From NCBI GenBank assembly GCA_964221845.1, contig CAXPZW010000011.1, positions 186,001 to 250,000 of the forward strand: a DNA stretch of 64,000 nucleotides, written 5' to 3'. The notes under the pieces are model-generated. The model was not told where the DNA came from. It worked only from the letters and a program-made list of their open reading frames with translations, and did no database searches. The number at the start of each line of letters is the position of its first letter. The first letter of the stretch is position 1. The stretch comes from CAXPZW01 sp964221845 (GTDB taxonomy: Bacteria; Bacteroidota; Bacteroidia; Flavobacteriales_D; Sanyastnellaceae). This document shows, one piece after another, positions 16,455 to 24,295 of this stretch. Made by a program: the position numbers and the translations under genes.

Positions 16455-16570
16455 AGACGCATGCGCGCAGCGTGTGCCAACGACATTTACCGCGCTAGTG
16501 TAAGCGATTACACTTAGTTTAAAGTTAGGTTAGGCAGGGCAATCAAGCATTTGGTTGTCCTGTTTTTTTT
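16455..16570 (+). ncRNA. Candidate small RNA of about 115 nt
   Basis: The span starts just after a two-box promoter and ends in an intrinsic terminator, with no credible reading frame inside. Two hairpins are visible. One is at 16495-16517 (CTA-GTGTAA, loop GCGA, TTACAC-T-TAG, one bulged T). The other is the terminator stem. The 5' part has the self-complementary CGCATGCG. The length suits a regulatory RNA or a 6S-like RNA, but no known family motif was recognised. The inner TGTAAGCGATTACA could instead be a DNA operator. Confidence 0.4.
16535..16570 (+). terminator. Intrinsic terminator of the small-RNA candidate
   Basis: A 12-bp stem, CAGGGCAATCAA with TTGGTTGTCCTG, contains two G-T pairs and a GCAT loop, and is followed by eight Ts (16563-16570). 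Confidence 0.75.
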
Positions 16571-16664
16571 GTCCCCTTCCGTAACCCTTCTGTAGCCGGT
16601 CCCGTAAACGCATCTCAGAATTCGCTGACACGCGCTGTCGCGATGGAGGACATCTCAAGTGGTT

Positions 16665-16808
16665 ATGGTACGTCCTTCTACTTCACGACAACAGCGATCA
16701 GCAGAATGCATGCCTGGCGGCAACGTTCCGCTCGGCAACAACGTACGACCTTGGCCTTGCACCGTAGAGGTGAAGGATGAAATGAAGCTGGTACAAGTGT
16801 CAATTTGA
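16665..16808 (+). CDS. Possible small protein of 47 residues
   Basis: ATG at 16665 to TGA at 16806-16808. The product opens MVRPSTSRQQ and its second half reads PGGNVPLGNNVRPW and VEVKDEMKLVQVSI, which looks more protein-like than random sequence. A GGAGG lies 15 bp before the ATG, rather far. The stop is 36 bp before a strong terminator, so the ORF sits where a transcript would end. Codon choice is not clearly biased to GC-ending codons as in neighbouring genes, which weakens the case. The function is not recognised; it may be part of a longer untranslated RNA. Confidence 0.3.
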   Translation: MVRPSTSRQQRSAECMPGGNVPLGNNVRPWPCTVEVKDEMKLVQVSI

Positions 16809-16844
16809 TTTTGGTTATACACCTGTACGTTGATTGGAAAAGGG

Positions 16845-16878
16845 ACCGACCTCGCGCTAGCGGGGTCGGTTTTTTTTT
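16845..16878 (+). terminator. Intrinsic terminator upstream of the DUF3592 gene
   Basis: ACCGACCTCG pairs with CGGGGTCGGT around a short loop, giving a 10-bp stem with one T-G pair, followed by eight or more Ts (16871-16878). It terminates transcription coming from the small-ORF region. Confidence 0.8.
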
Positions 16879-16929
16879 GTTGGCAAGCGGCGTCCAATCC
16901 CGGCTGAGGCAATGTTGTAGCTTCGCACC

Positions 16930-17292
16930 ATGGATCCTTCTCAATGGCCCGATTGGTTGGTGTACACCCTCACAGGCGTGTGCATTGCGGCATTCTTGGG
17001 TATCGTCTACTGGCGGTTGTCCCCGGTGCTGTTTTTCAAAAAGCGCGCGACCCAAGTGCCCGGGGTGATTGCCAACTGGATGCGCGTCCGTGAAAAAGGC
17101 CAGCCGTATTTCTACCCGTTGATCCGTTACAAAGACCTCCAGGGCCAAGCGCATGAGTACCGCGCAGACGAGCGCTGTGAGGGCCACCCCATGTACCCGG
17201 TGGGCACCCCGGTAACGGTATTCTACAATCCCAAGAACCCCAAACAGGTCCAAACCGAGTATCCGGACAAAACGGTGCAGCATTCGGCTTGA
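16930..17292 (+). CDS. DUF3592-like small membrane protein
   Basis: 120 residues. One strong transmembrane segment at about residues 9-30 (WLVYTLTGVCIAAFLGIVYW) is followed by a soluble beta-rich domain. That domain has a YPLIRYKD strand and ends with VGTPVTVFYNPKNPKQVQTE. The closing pattern of G-x-x-V-x-V-x-Y-x-P-x-x-P is typical of DUF3592 proteins, whose role is unknown. It ends 33 bp before the start chosen for the large LTD gene. Confidence 0.65.
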   Translation: MDPSQWPDWLVYTLTGVCIAAFLGIVYWRLSPVLFFKKRATQVPGVIANWMRVREKGQPYFYPLIRYKDLQGQAHEYRADERCEGHPMYPVGTPVTVFYNPKNPKQVQTEYPDKTVQHSA

Positions 17293-17324
17293 TATCCGCC
17301 GGGCGACCCGCTATTTTCGCTAGC

Positions 17325-20300
17325 GTGAAAGCCGCTCTGTTTTTCCTTGGTTTGTTTGCCGCCTGTGCCCTGTCGGCTCAAGTCTTTCAAGACGATTTTT
17401 CCGACGGCGATTTTTCTGCCGACCCTGCATGGTCGGGCAGCGATGCATCCTTTGCCGTCAACGGGGATGGCCAACTGCAATTGCAGGACTCCGAGGCCGG
17501 GCAGGCCACACTCTTTACCGCTTACCCCGAAGTTTCACTGGACAACCGCGAATGGCGCGTGTATGTGCGCCAGTCCTTCAGCGGTTCGGACAACAACAAC
17601 GGGCGTATTTACCTCACGGCATTGACCGTGCCCACCGCGGCTGATGGCAACGATGCTGCGGGCGCACAAGGCTATTTCCTGCGCTTGGGAGAGGCAGGAA
17701 GCGACGATGCCATCCACCTCTACCGCGATGACAACACCGGTGATTCCCCTGTTTTGATTGCCTCTGGCACACCCGGATTGGTCAGCAGTTCCTTTGAACT
17801 GGCCCTTCGCATTTTGCGGGACGACGCTGGCAACTGGCAGGTGTGGGCGGACGCCTCCGGCGGCACCGAGTATGTGCTGGAAGCCTCAGGCACCGATGCC
17901 ACCTACACCACCACTGTGGCCACAGGAGTGCTGTGCACCTACACCTCCAGCAACGCAGACAATTTCTTCTACGACGACTGGTTCTTTGGCGACGAAGAAG
18001 TGGACGAGACCGCCCCGGGAATCCTCTCGGCCGCAGCGTTGAGCGCCACTGAACTCAACGTGGTCTGGAGCGAGCCGGTGACCCCTGAAACAGGTGCCAA
18101 CACCGTTCACTACGATTGGTCTGGAAACACGCCTTCCTCTGCAGAGGCGCAGGCGCCCGATCAGGTCACCCTCACCTTCGACACCCCCTTCCCAAGTGGG
18201 GTGGAACAGACCTTGAGCGTGAGTGGCGTACAGGATGCTGCTGGAAACACCATGACGCCCCAGGACCTGCCCTTCACTTGGGTGGAGCCCGTGGTGGCTG
18301 GCGTGCGCGACGTGGTCATCCACGAAATCATGGCCGACCCCGACCCGCCCATCGGCCTGCCGGGCGCGGAGTATGTGGAGCTGTTCAACGCCACCGCTGG
18401 CGCCATCAACTTGCAAGACTGGGTGTTTGTCAATACCAACACCGAAAAGGTCCTTCCCGCTGCTGTGCTCCCGGCCGCGGAAACCGTCATCCTGTGCGAC
18501 GAGGGGGACGTAGACGCATTTGTGCCTTACGGCGAGGTGATTGGTATCCCGAGTTTTTCGGCGCTGAGCAATGCCGGGGACAGCCTCACCCTGCGCGACA
18601 ACCTGGGCACTGTGGTGGACGTGGTGGTGTATACCGACGATTGGTACAACAACTCCGCAGTGGCCGACGGCGGCACCTCCTTGGAACAGGTCAACCCGTT
18701 CCGCACGTGCAGTGGCGCCTTCAACTGGACCGCGAGCCAATCGCTTTCGGGCGGTTCGCCAGGGCAGCAGAACAGCGTATTCAACGATTTGCCCGACACC
18801 CAAGCACCGTTTTTGGAAACCGTCCTTCCCCAAGAGCCCAACAGCATTGCCATCACTTTCAACGAGCCGTTGGACCTTGCGGTGTGGGATGCGCTGGTGA
18901 TCACTGTTGAGCCCGGATTGACCGCAGTCCTGGTCAGCAGCGACGCCACCTCCGCAGTCCTCGAGACCGATTTGCCCTTCACCCTGGGCGAGACCTACAC
19001 ATTGTCCATTATGGGCGCTGCCGATTGCGAAGGCAACGCCGCGGGCACACTCACCCAAAGCTTCACCCTAGGCTTCACGCCCGAACCAGGAGACCTGCGC
19101 ATCACCGAAATCCTGGCCGATCCCGACGAAGAACTGCTCAGCCCCAACGCCGAGTTTGTGGAGATCGAAAACCGCAGCGCGGTGCTGCTGGACATCAGCA
19201 GTGTACACTTGGAAGACGGCACCTTCTCAGGACAGGTCCTGCTGAGCCCCGGCGAACGCCTGGTGTTGTGTGATGTGGAAGAATTCGACGCGTTCATTGC
19301 CTTCCCTGCGGCCGTGCCCATGGAAGATTTTCCGGGGTTGACCAACAGCGGACGCACCCTCACCTTGCAAGACGACACCCAAGTCTTTGACCAAGTCACG
19401 TACACCGACGACTGGTACGGCGACCCCACCAAAGACGACGGCGGCTACTCCCTGGAGCTCATCAACCCCAACGACCCGTGTAGCGACGGCACCAACTGGC
19501 GCGCCAGCGACGACCCGAGCGGCGCCACTCCCGGCTTGCTCAACTCAGTGTGGGACGAAACACCCGACACCCAAGCACCCCAAGTGCAATGGCTGGTGTT
19601 CAACACCGATACCCAATTGGGGTTGTTGCTGGACGAGCAGCCCGGTGCTGGGTTGGGAGACCCCGACATCACCTTCACCACGTTGGCTGGCGAACCTGCT
19701 CCTTTTGGGGTGGCCAGTTTTGCAGTGGATCCCGAAGCACCCGAACTGCTGTTGATCAACCTCGATGCACCGGTGCCCGCGGGCGTGCGCTACGTGTTGG
19801 AAGGGACCAGTTTGCAAGACTGCTGGGGCAACGCGTCCACCGCCTTTGCCTTCCCGTTTGAGCGCCCCGAACCGGCCTTGGCGGGTGACCTACTCATCAA
19901 CGAAATCCTGTTCAACCCCACCTCCGACGGCGCCGACTTTGTGGAGTTGATCAATGCCTCAGACCACTTCATCAGCCTGGCAGACATGGGCATTGCCGAA
20001 GAAGACGCCGGAGCGGTGGCCAGCATCAAACCCATCACCCCGTGGGGCATCCTGCTTGGGCCGGGTGAATACGTGGCGGTGTCCACTTCCATTGCGGCAC
20101 AAACCTCGGAGTACCCCTTCACCCGCGCCGATCGCTTCTTGGAACTCGAGAGCATGCCGGGATACAACAACGGCGAGGGGGTGGTGGTGGCCGTAGACGC
20201 CCTGCAACAAGTTCTCGACCGCGTGCCGTACACCGAGGACCAGCACTTTGCCTTGCTGGACGATGTAGACGGGGTGAGCCTGGAGCGCATCAGCACCCTG

Positions 20301-20723
20301 CGCGCCAGCGACGACGACACCAACTGGCATTCCGCGGCCGAAAGCCAAGGGTTCGCCACGCCGGGTTACCTCAACTCACAAAGCGTTGCGGGTGCAAGTG
20401 TGGGAGGCGGGTTTACCACGGATCTTGACGTGTTCTCGCCCGACAACGATGGGTTTGAGGACGTGGTGCAAATCAGTTATGTGTTGGACAGGCCCGGTTG
20501 GGTGGCTACCGTGCGCATTTTTGACCAACAAGGACGCGAGGCGCGCTTGCTGCGCCAGCAGGAATTGCTCGGCACTTCGGGCACCTTCAGTTGGGATGGC
20601 ATTCGCGACGACCGTCAAAAAGCCCGCATGGGCATGTACGTCATTCTGGTGGAACGCTTCCTGCCTTCGGGCGAGGTGGCCACCGATAAACTTACCGTGG
20701 CTTTGGCCCACAAACTGCGTTGA
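17325..20723 (+). CDS. Large secreted protein with three lamin-tail domains, Ig-like domains and a FlgD/CHU_C-like end
   Basis: 1132 residues from GTG at 17325, chosen because it begins a clean signal peptide (VKAALFFLGLFAACALSAQ); an upstream ATG at 17289 is possible. Order: a LamG-like jelly-roll domain (VFQDDFSDGDFSADPAW onward, about 20-230); SbsA-like Ig domains (TAPGILSAAALSATELNVVW and two more); three lamin-tail domains opening VVIHEIMADPD, LRITEILADPDEEL and LLINEILFNPTSDGADFVEL. The end (DVFSPDNDGFEDVVQISY, then VRIFDQQGREARLL, GMYVILVERF) is a FlgD-like fold close to the gliding-associated C-terminal domain, so T9SS export is likely. This domain set recurs in Bacteroidota surface proteins of unknown function. 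The next gene starts on its stop codon. Confidence 0.85.
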   Translation: MKAALFFLGLFAACALSAQVFQDDFSDGDFSADPAWSGSDASFAVNGDGQLQLQDSEAGQATLFTAYPEVSLDNREWRVYVRQSFSGSDNNNGRIYLTALTVPTAADGNDAAGAQGYFLRLGEAGSDDAIHLYRDDNTGDSPVLIASGTPGLVSSSFELALRILRDDAGNWQVWADASGGTEYVLEASGTDATYTTTVATGVLCTYTSSNADNFFYDDWFFGDEEVDETAPGILSAAALSATELNVVWSEPVTPETGANTVHYDWSGNTPSSAEAQAPDQVTLTFDTPFPSGVEQTLSVSGVQDAAGNTMTPQDLPFTWVEPVVAGVRDVVIHEIMADPDPPIGLPGAEYVELFNATAGAINLQDWVFVNTNTEKVLPAAVLPAAETVILCDEGDVDAFVPYGEVIGIPSFSALSNAGDSLTLRDNLGTVVDVVVYTDDWYNNSAVADGGTSLEQVNPFRTCSGAFNWTASQSLSGGSPGQQNSVFNDLPDTQAPFLETVLPQEPNSIAITFNEPLDLAVWDALVITVEPGLTAVLVSSDATSAVLETDLPFTLGETYTLSIMGAADCEGNAAGTLTQSFTLGFTPEPGDLRITEILADPDEELLSPNAEFVEIENRSAVLLDISSVHLEDGTFSGQVLLSPGERLVLCDVEEFDAFIAFPAAVPMEDFPGLTNSGRTLTLQDDTQVFDQVTYTDDWYGDPTKDDGGYSLELINPNDPCSDGTNWRASDDPSGATPGLLNSVWDETPDTQAPQVQWLVFNTDTQLGLLLDEQPGAGLGDPDITFTTLAGEPAPFGVASFAVDPEAPELLLINLDAPVPAGVRYVLEGTSLQDCWGNASTAFAFPFERPEPALAGDLLINEILFNPTSDGADFVELINASDHFISLADMGIAEEDAGAVASIKPITPWGILLGPGEYVAVSTSIAAQTSEYPFTRADRFLELESMPGYNNGEGVVVAVDALQQVLDRVPYTEDQHFALLDDVDGVSLERISTLRASDDDTNWHSAAESQGFATPGYLNSQSVAGASVGGGFTTDLDVFSPDNDGFEDVVQISYVLDRPGWVATVRIFDQQGREARLLRQQELLGTSGTFSWDGIRDDRQKARMGMYVILVERFLPSGEVATDKLTVALAHKLR

Positions 20724-21388
20724 TGCTGCTGGCCGTAGACCCCTCACCCCGATTGGTGGCCACCCTGGCCGAACCGTGGATGCTTCCGGTGTTCTTGGGG
20801 TTGTTGGGCTTGCTGGCGGTGGCCAACGTGACTGGTCGCCGGTACTTGGTGGCGGGCATGGAAGCCGTGGTCAGCCCACGCGCATTCCGCGAATTGGTGC
20901 GCGACGAGGGGCGGGTGCTCACCGGCATGCCTTTGTTGCTGGCCGTGTTTTCCATTGTGTGCGAAGCGCTGGTGGTGTACCTGGCCATTCGCTCGTTTGG
21001 GTCAGCAGAGTTCGGATTTTTAAAGGTGTTGGCGCTGGTGGTGCTGGTGTTTCTGGTCAAGCAATTGACCCTGACCGGAACCGACGAATTGGTGGGCGGA
21101 CATCCTGGCGTGCAGGCTATGCGGTTTGACCATTCACTGAGCCACCAACTTTCGGGGTTGGTGTTGTTGCCGCTGATGTTGTTTGCCACCTATGCGCAGC
21201 CCGGAACGGCCCGAGTGCTGTTGGCTGTGGCCTTGGCGCTGATCGGTGTGGCGTACCTCGGACGTATTGTACGCAGTGTGATGCTGGCCCTGCGCACGCG
21301 TACCCCCTTGTTCTACATTATTTTTTACCTTTGCGCCCTTGAATTTTTGCCCCTTGCTGTGTTGGCAAGGTTGGCAATGGCTCACTGA
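20723..21388 (+). CDS. DUF4271 integral membrane protein
   Basis: 221 residues with about six transmembrane segments, among them FLGLLGLLAVANV, LLLAVFSIVCEALVVYLAI and LVLLPLMLFATYAQ. The C-terminal pattern FYIIFYLCALEFLPLAVLAR is the mark of the DUF4271 family, found almost only in Bacteroidota and usually directly before uroporphyrinogen-III synthase, as here. Function unknown. ATG at 20723 overlaps the stop of the LTD gene by 1 bp (TGATG), implying translational coupling. hemD follows after 49 bp. Confidence 0.85.
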   Translation: MLLAVDPSPRLVATLAEPWMLPVFLGLLGLLAVANVTGRRYLVAGMEAVVSPRAFRELVRDEGRVLTGMPLLLAVFSIVCEALVVYLAIRSFGSAEFGFLKVLALVVLVFLVKQLTLTGTDELVGGHPGVQAMRFDHSLSHQLSGLVLLPLMLFATYAQPGTARVLLAVALALIGVAYLGRIVRSVMLALRTRTPLFYIIFYLCALEFLPLAVLARLAMAH

Positions 21389-21437
21389 AACGGGCTTTTT
21401 CAAGGACTAAAGTGCTTAATCCTAACACCTGGAGTGC

Positions 21438-22184
21438 ATGGCAGACAAGGTAAAGACCATCCTGATCTCGCAGCCCAAACCGAGCAGCGAAAAATCTCCC
21501 TACTTCGACCTGGCCAAGAAACACGGATTGAAGATCGATTTCCGTTCTTTCATCCACGTGGAAGAGGTGCCCGCTCAGGAATTCCGCCAACAACGTGTGA
21601 GCATCCTCGAGCACACCGCGGTGATCCTCACTTCCAAACACGCGGTCGACAATTTCTTCCGCATGTGCGAAGAGATGCGCGTGACCGTGCCCGACACCAT
21701 GAAGTACTTCTGTATTTCGGAGTCGGTGGCGTTCTACCTGCAGCACCACATCGTGTACCGCAAGCGCAAAATCTTCGTAGGCAAGGTGCGTTTCGCTGAC
21801 ATGGTAGACCTGCTCAAGAAGCACAAGCAAGAGCGTTTCCTGCTTCCGTGTTCGGATTTACTCAAGCCCAGCATCCCTGATACCCTCGAGAAGTTGGGCC
21901 TGAACTACACCAAAGCCGTGATGTACCGCACCGTATGTTCAGACCTGTCTGACCTGGCCGATGTGAAGTACGACGTGTTGGTGTTCTTCAGCCCTTCGGG
22001 GATTGAGTCGCTGTTCAAGAACTTCCCGGACTTTACGCAGGGCAAAACGCGCATTGCTGCCTTTGGTCCCACCACCACCAAAGCCGTGGAGGGCGCGGGT
22101 TTGACGGTCAACATCTCGGCTCCCAACCCAAAGGCGCCGTCGATGTCTATGGCCATTGACCTCTACGTACGCGACATCAAGTAG
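21438..22184 (+). CDS. hemD: Uroporphyrinogen-III synthase
   Basis: 248 residues; two Rossmann-like lobes. The first has KTILISQPKPSSEKSPYFDL and HTAVILTSKHAVDNFFRM. The second has FLLPCSDLLKPSIPDTLEKL, VLVFFSPSGIESLFKNFPDF and TRIAAFGPTTTKAVEGAGL. The pattern of SPSGIESL followed by GPTTTKA is the HemD fingerprint. It cyclises hydroxymethylbilane to uroporphyrinogen III in heme synthesis. No other hem gene is in the window. Neighbours DUF4271 and rnpA match the usual Flavobacteriia order. Confidence 0.9.
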   Translation: MADKVKTILISQPKPSSEKSPYFDLAKKHGLKIDFRSFIHVEEVPAQEFRQQRVSILEHTAVILTSKHAVDNFFRMCEEMRVTVPDTMKYFCISESVAFYLQHHIVYRKRKIFVGKVRFADMVDLLKKHKQERFLLPCSDLLKPSIPDTLEKLGLNYTKAVMYRTVCSDLSDLADVKYDVLVFFSPSGIESLFKNFPDFTQGKTRIAAFGPTTTKAVEGAGLTVNISAPNPKAPSMSMAIDLYVRDIK

Positions 22185-22221
22185 TATTTTTCGGGAAGCG
22201 GCTTGTTAGCGCTGCACCCCC

Positions 22222-22683
22222 ATGCCTGTGGATACCCCCAAGCCCGACCATTCCTTTCCTCGCGCCGAGAAGCTCAAGTCGCGCAAGCAAATTGAGTACT
22301 TGTTTGAACACGGCGCCAAGGTTAAAGCATACCCGCTCATGCTCGCTTATGTCGAGCACGAAGGGGAGCCGCGTGAAGTGCAGATTCAAATGGGCTTTTC
22401 GGTCAGCAAGCGCAAGTTCAAGCGTGCGGTGGACCGCAACCGTGTCAAGCGCCTGATGCGTGAGGCTTACCGCAAGCAAAAATCCGGCTTCATTTCGGCC
22501 AGCGAGAAGCACGGGCATCCGACCGATGCCATGCTCATCTTCATTGGCCGGGAAATGCCTGTATATTCGGAGCTTGAACGCAAAATAACCGCGCTGCTGC
22601 AGCGTTGGGAACGTAAGCTGCTTCAACACGCTACTCATGATTCGAATTCGACGCCGTCCGACCCGCCGCCTGGTGGTGCTTAG
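22222..22683 (+). CDS. rnpA: Ribonuclease P protein component
   Basis: 153 residues, somewhat longer than the usual 115-135 because of a Ser/Pro/Gly tail. The start (PRAEKLKSRKQIEYLFEHG) and the RNR motif region (FSVSKRKFKRAVDRNRVKRL) are clear. It binds the catalytic RNase P RNA to mature tRNA 5' ends. The last 47 bp overlap the S41 protease gene in another frame. As often in this phylum, the gene is not beside rpmH. Confidence 0.92.
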   Translation: MPVDTPKPDHSFPRAEKLKSRKQIEYLFEHGAKVKAYPLMLAYVEHEGEPREVQIQMGFSVSKRKFKRAVDRNRVKRLMREAYRKQKSGFISASEKHGHPTDAMLIFIGREMPVYSELERKITALLQRWERKLLQHATHDSNSTPSDPPPGGA

Positions 22684-24295
22684 TGCACTCACCGGAGTTC
22701 TGCTGCTGGGATCGGCCTTCACCAACAGTTATTTCGAGGTTTCCAAGAACCTGGAGATCTTCACCGGGCTCTACCAACAGCTCAACACCTACTACGTGGA
22801 CGAGACCCAGCCCGGGGAGCTCATGAAAACCGGCATCGATGCCATGCTCAAGTCCTTGGACCCGTACACGGTGTACTACCCCGAGACCCGCATCGAGGAC
22901 TTCCGCTTCCAAACCACCGGCGTGTACGGGGGCATTGGCGCGCTGGTGCTGACCCGCAAAGACCGCATCATCATCACCGAACCCCGCGAAGGGTACGCCG
23001 CAGCCAAAGCAGGCCTGCTGGCGGGCGATGAAATCCTGGAGGTCGACGGCAAAAGCGTGGTGGGCCGCACCCAAGAAGAAATGAGTGGCATCCTCAAAGG
23101 CACCGCCGGGTCGGAAATCACCCTGAAGATCAAGCGCCCGGGTCAGGAAGCCACCTTGGATTTCACCTTCGAGCGTGAGGAGGTGAAGGTCAAGGACGTG
23201 CCCTACGCCGGCATGCTGGACGAGACCACCGGATACGTATCGCTGCGCAAGTTCACCAAGACGGCTTCTTCGGAAGTACGCAAAGCCATCAAAGACCTCG
23301 AAGGCCAGGGCATGCAGCGCCTGGTGTTTGACCTGCGTGGCAACGGCGGTGGATTGCTGCGCGAGGCCATCAACATCGTCAACTTCTTTGTGCCCAAAGG
23401 CACCGAGATTGTGAGCACCCGCGGCAAGTTGGAAGAGTGGAACCGCACCTACACCGCGCTCAACGAGCCCATCCTGCCAGACATGCCCGTTGTGGTGTTG
23501 ATCGACGGCAGCTCGGCTTCGGCCTCGGAGATTGTATCCGGTTCCCTGCAGGACCTGGACCGCGCGGTGGTCATTGGCAAGCGCTCCTTTGGCAAGGGCC
23601 TGGTGCAGCAAACCAAAGACGTGGCCTACAACTCCAAGCTCAAGCTGACTGTGGCCAAGTACTACACCCCCAGCGGGCGTTGCATCCAAAAGCTCGACTA
23701 CTCCAACAAAGTGGACGGCATTGTGGGCGAGGTGCCCGATTCGCTGATCCAGAGCTTTACCACCACCAGCGGACGCAAAGTGTTTGATGGCCGCGGCGTG
23801 GATCCCGACGTACCGGTGGACTACGACGAAAGCATCAACATCATCGGAGGCCTGTTGTCCAACGACATCCTGTTCGACTTTGCCACCGATTACCGCCTCT
23901 CGCACGACAGCATCACCGAGGCCGAAGCCTTTGGCCTTTCCGACGCCGAGTATGCCGACTTTGTGGCGTACGCCAATGCCCAAGACTTCGAATACAACAC
24001 CGAAACCGAGGCCCTCTTTGCCCAGCTGGAAAAAGTGGCCGATCGTGAGCGGTACAAGGAAGGCGCGGAGGCACAATTTGCGGCGCTGCGCGAAGGCATT
24101 ACCCCGCGCAAATCAGAGGACCTGGAGAAATTCAAGTTCGAGATCCGCGAGTTGCTCGAGAGCGAGATTGCTTCTCGCTATTACTTCCAAACCGGACGCA
24201 TCCAAGCCAACTTGGAGGCCGATCCTGTGATGGAAGCCGCACTCAACACCCTCAACACCAACTACGCCGACATTTTGGTTGGCCCCGGTAAGTAG
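22637..24295 (+). CDS. S41-family C-terminal processing peptidase
   Basis: 552 residues. An Arg-rich start (MIRIRRRPTRR) and one membrane anchor (VLSALTGVLLLGSAFT) place the enzyme in the periplasm. N-terminal helical part, then a PDZ domain (about 95-180; GYAAAKAGLLAGDEILEVDG), then the S41 core with the catalytic Ser in SSASASEIVSG and the Lys in GKRSFGKGLVQQ. A C-terminal helical extension follows. Tail-specific proteases of this type degrade or process envelope proteins. Because the anchor begins at once, the 47-bp overlap with rnpA seems real. The next gene starts on its stop. Confidence 0.9.
   Translation: MIRIRRRPTRRLVVLSALTGVLLLGSAFTNSYFEVSKNLEIFTGLYQQLNTYYVDETQPGELMKTGIDAMLKSLDPYTVYYPETRIEDFRFQTTGVYGGIGALVLTRKDRIIITEPREGYAAAKAGLLAGDEILEVDGKSVVGRTQEEMSGILKGTAGSEITLKIKRPGQEATLDFTFEREEVKVKDVPYAGMLDETTGYVSLRKFTKTASSEVRKAIKDLEGQGMQRLVFDLRGNGGGLLREAINIVNFFVPKGTEIVSTRGKLEEWNRTYTALNEPILPDMPVVVLIDGSSASASEIVSGSLQDLDRAVVIGKRSFGKGLVQQTKDVAYNSKLKLTVAKYYTPSGRCIQKLDYSNKVDGIVGEVPDSLIQSFTTTSGRKVFDGRGVDPDVPVDYDESINIIGGLLSNDILFDFATDYRLSHDSITEAEAFGLSDAEYADFVAYANAQDFEYNTETEALFAQLEKVADRERYKEGAEAQFAALREGITPRKSEDLEKFKFEIRELLESEIASRYYFQTGRIQANLEADPVMEAALNTLNTNYADILVGPGK

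Larger units (their letters stand above)
16291..16929. other. 639-bp region without a conventional gene, holding a small-RNA candidate and a small ORF
   Basis: The interval between recO and the DUF3592 gene holds, left to right: an unassigned part (16291-16420), a promoter, a small-RNA candidate with its terminator (to 16570), a 47-codon ORF (16665-16808), and a second intrinsic terminator (16845-16878). I looked for tmRNA, RNase P RNA, SRP RNA and tRNA landmarks and found none. Confidence 0.6.

Noticed and set aside
16499..16512. TGTAAGCGATTACA as a LacI/CcpA-type operator
   Set aside because: It is a near-palindrome of the right length, but it lies downstream of the predicted start inside a hairpin of the RNA candidate, and no such regulator is nearby. 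A hairpin explains it equally well.
16455..16878. tmRNA, RNase P RNA, SRP RNA or tRNA in the recO-DUF3592 gap
   Set aside because: None of the conserved landmarks (tRNA-like ends, CCA, RNase P core boxes, SRP tetraloop region) were found; kept only as an unnamed small-RNA candidate.
21438..22184. A complete heme-synthesis cluster around hemD
   Set aside because: No other hem gene is adjacent; the neighbours DUF4271 and rnpA are the usual Flavobacteriia context.
22631..24076. A 481-codon minus-strand frame under the S41 protease
   Set aside because: Antisense shadow; the protease has intact catalytic motifs on the other strand.
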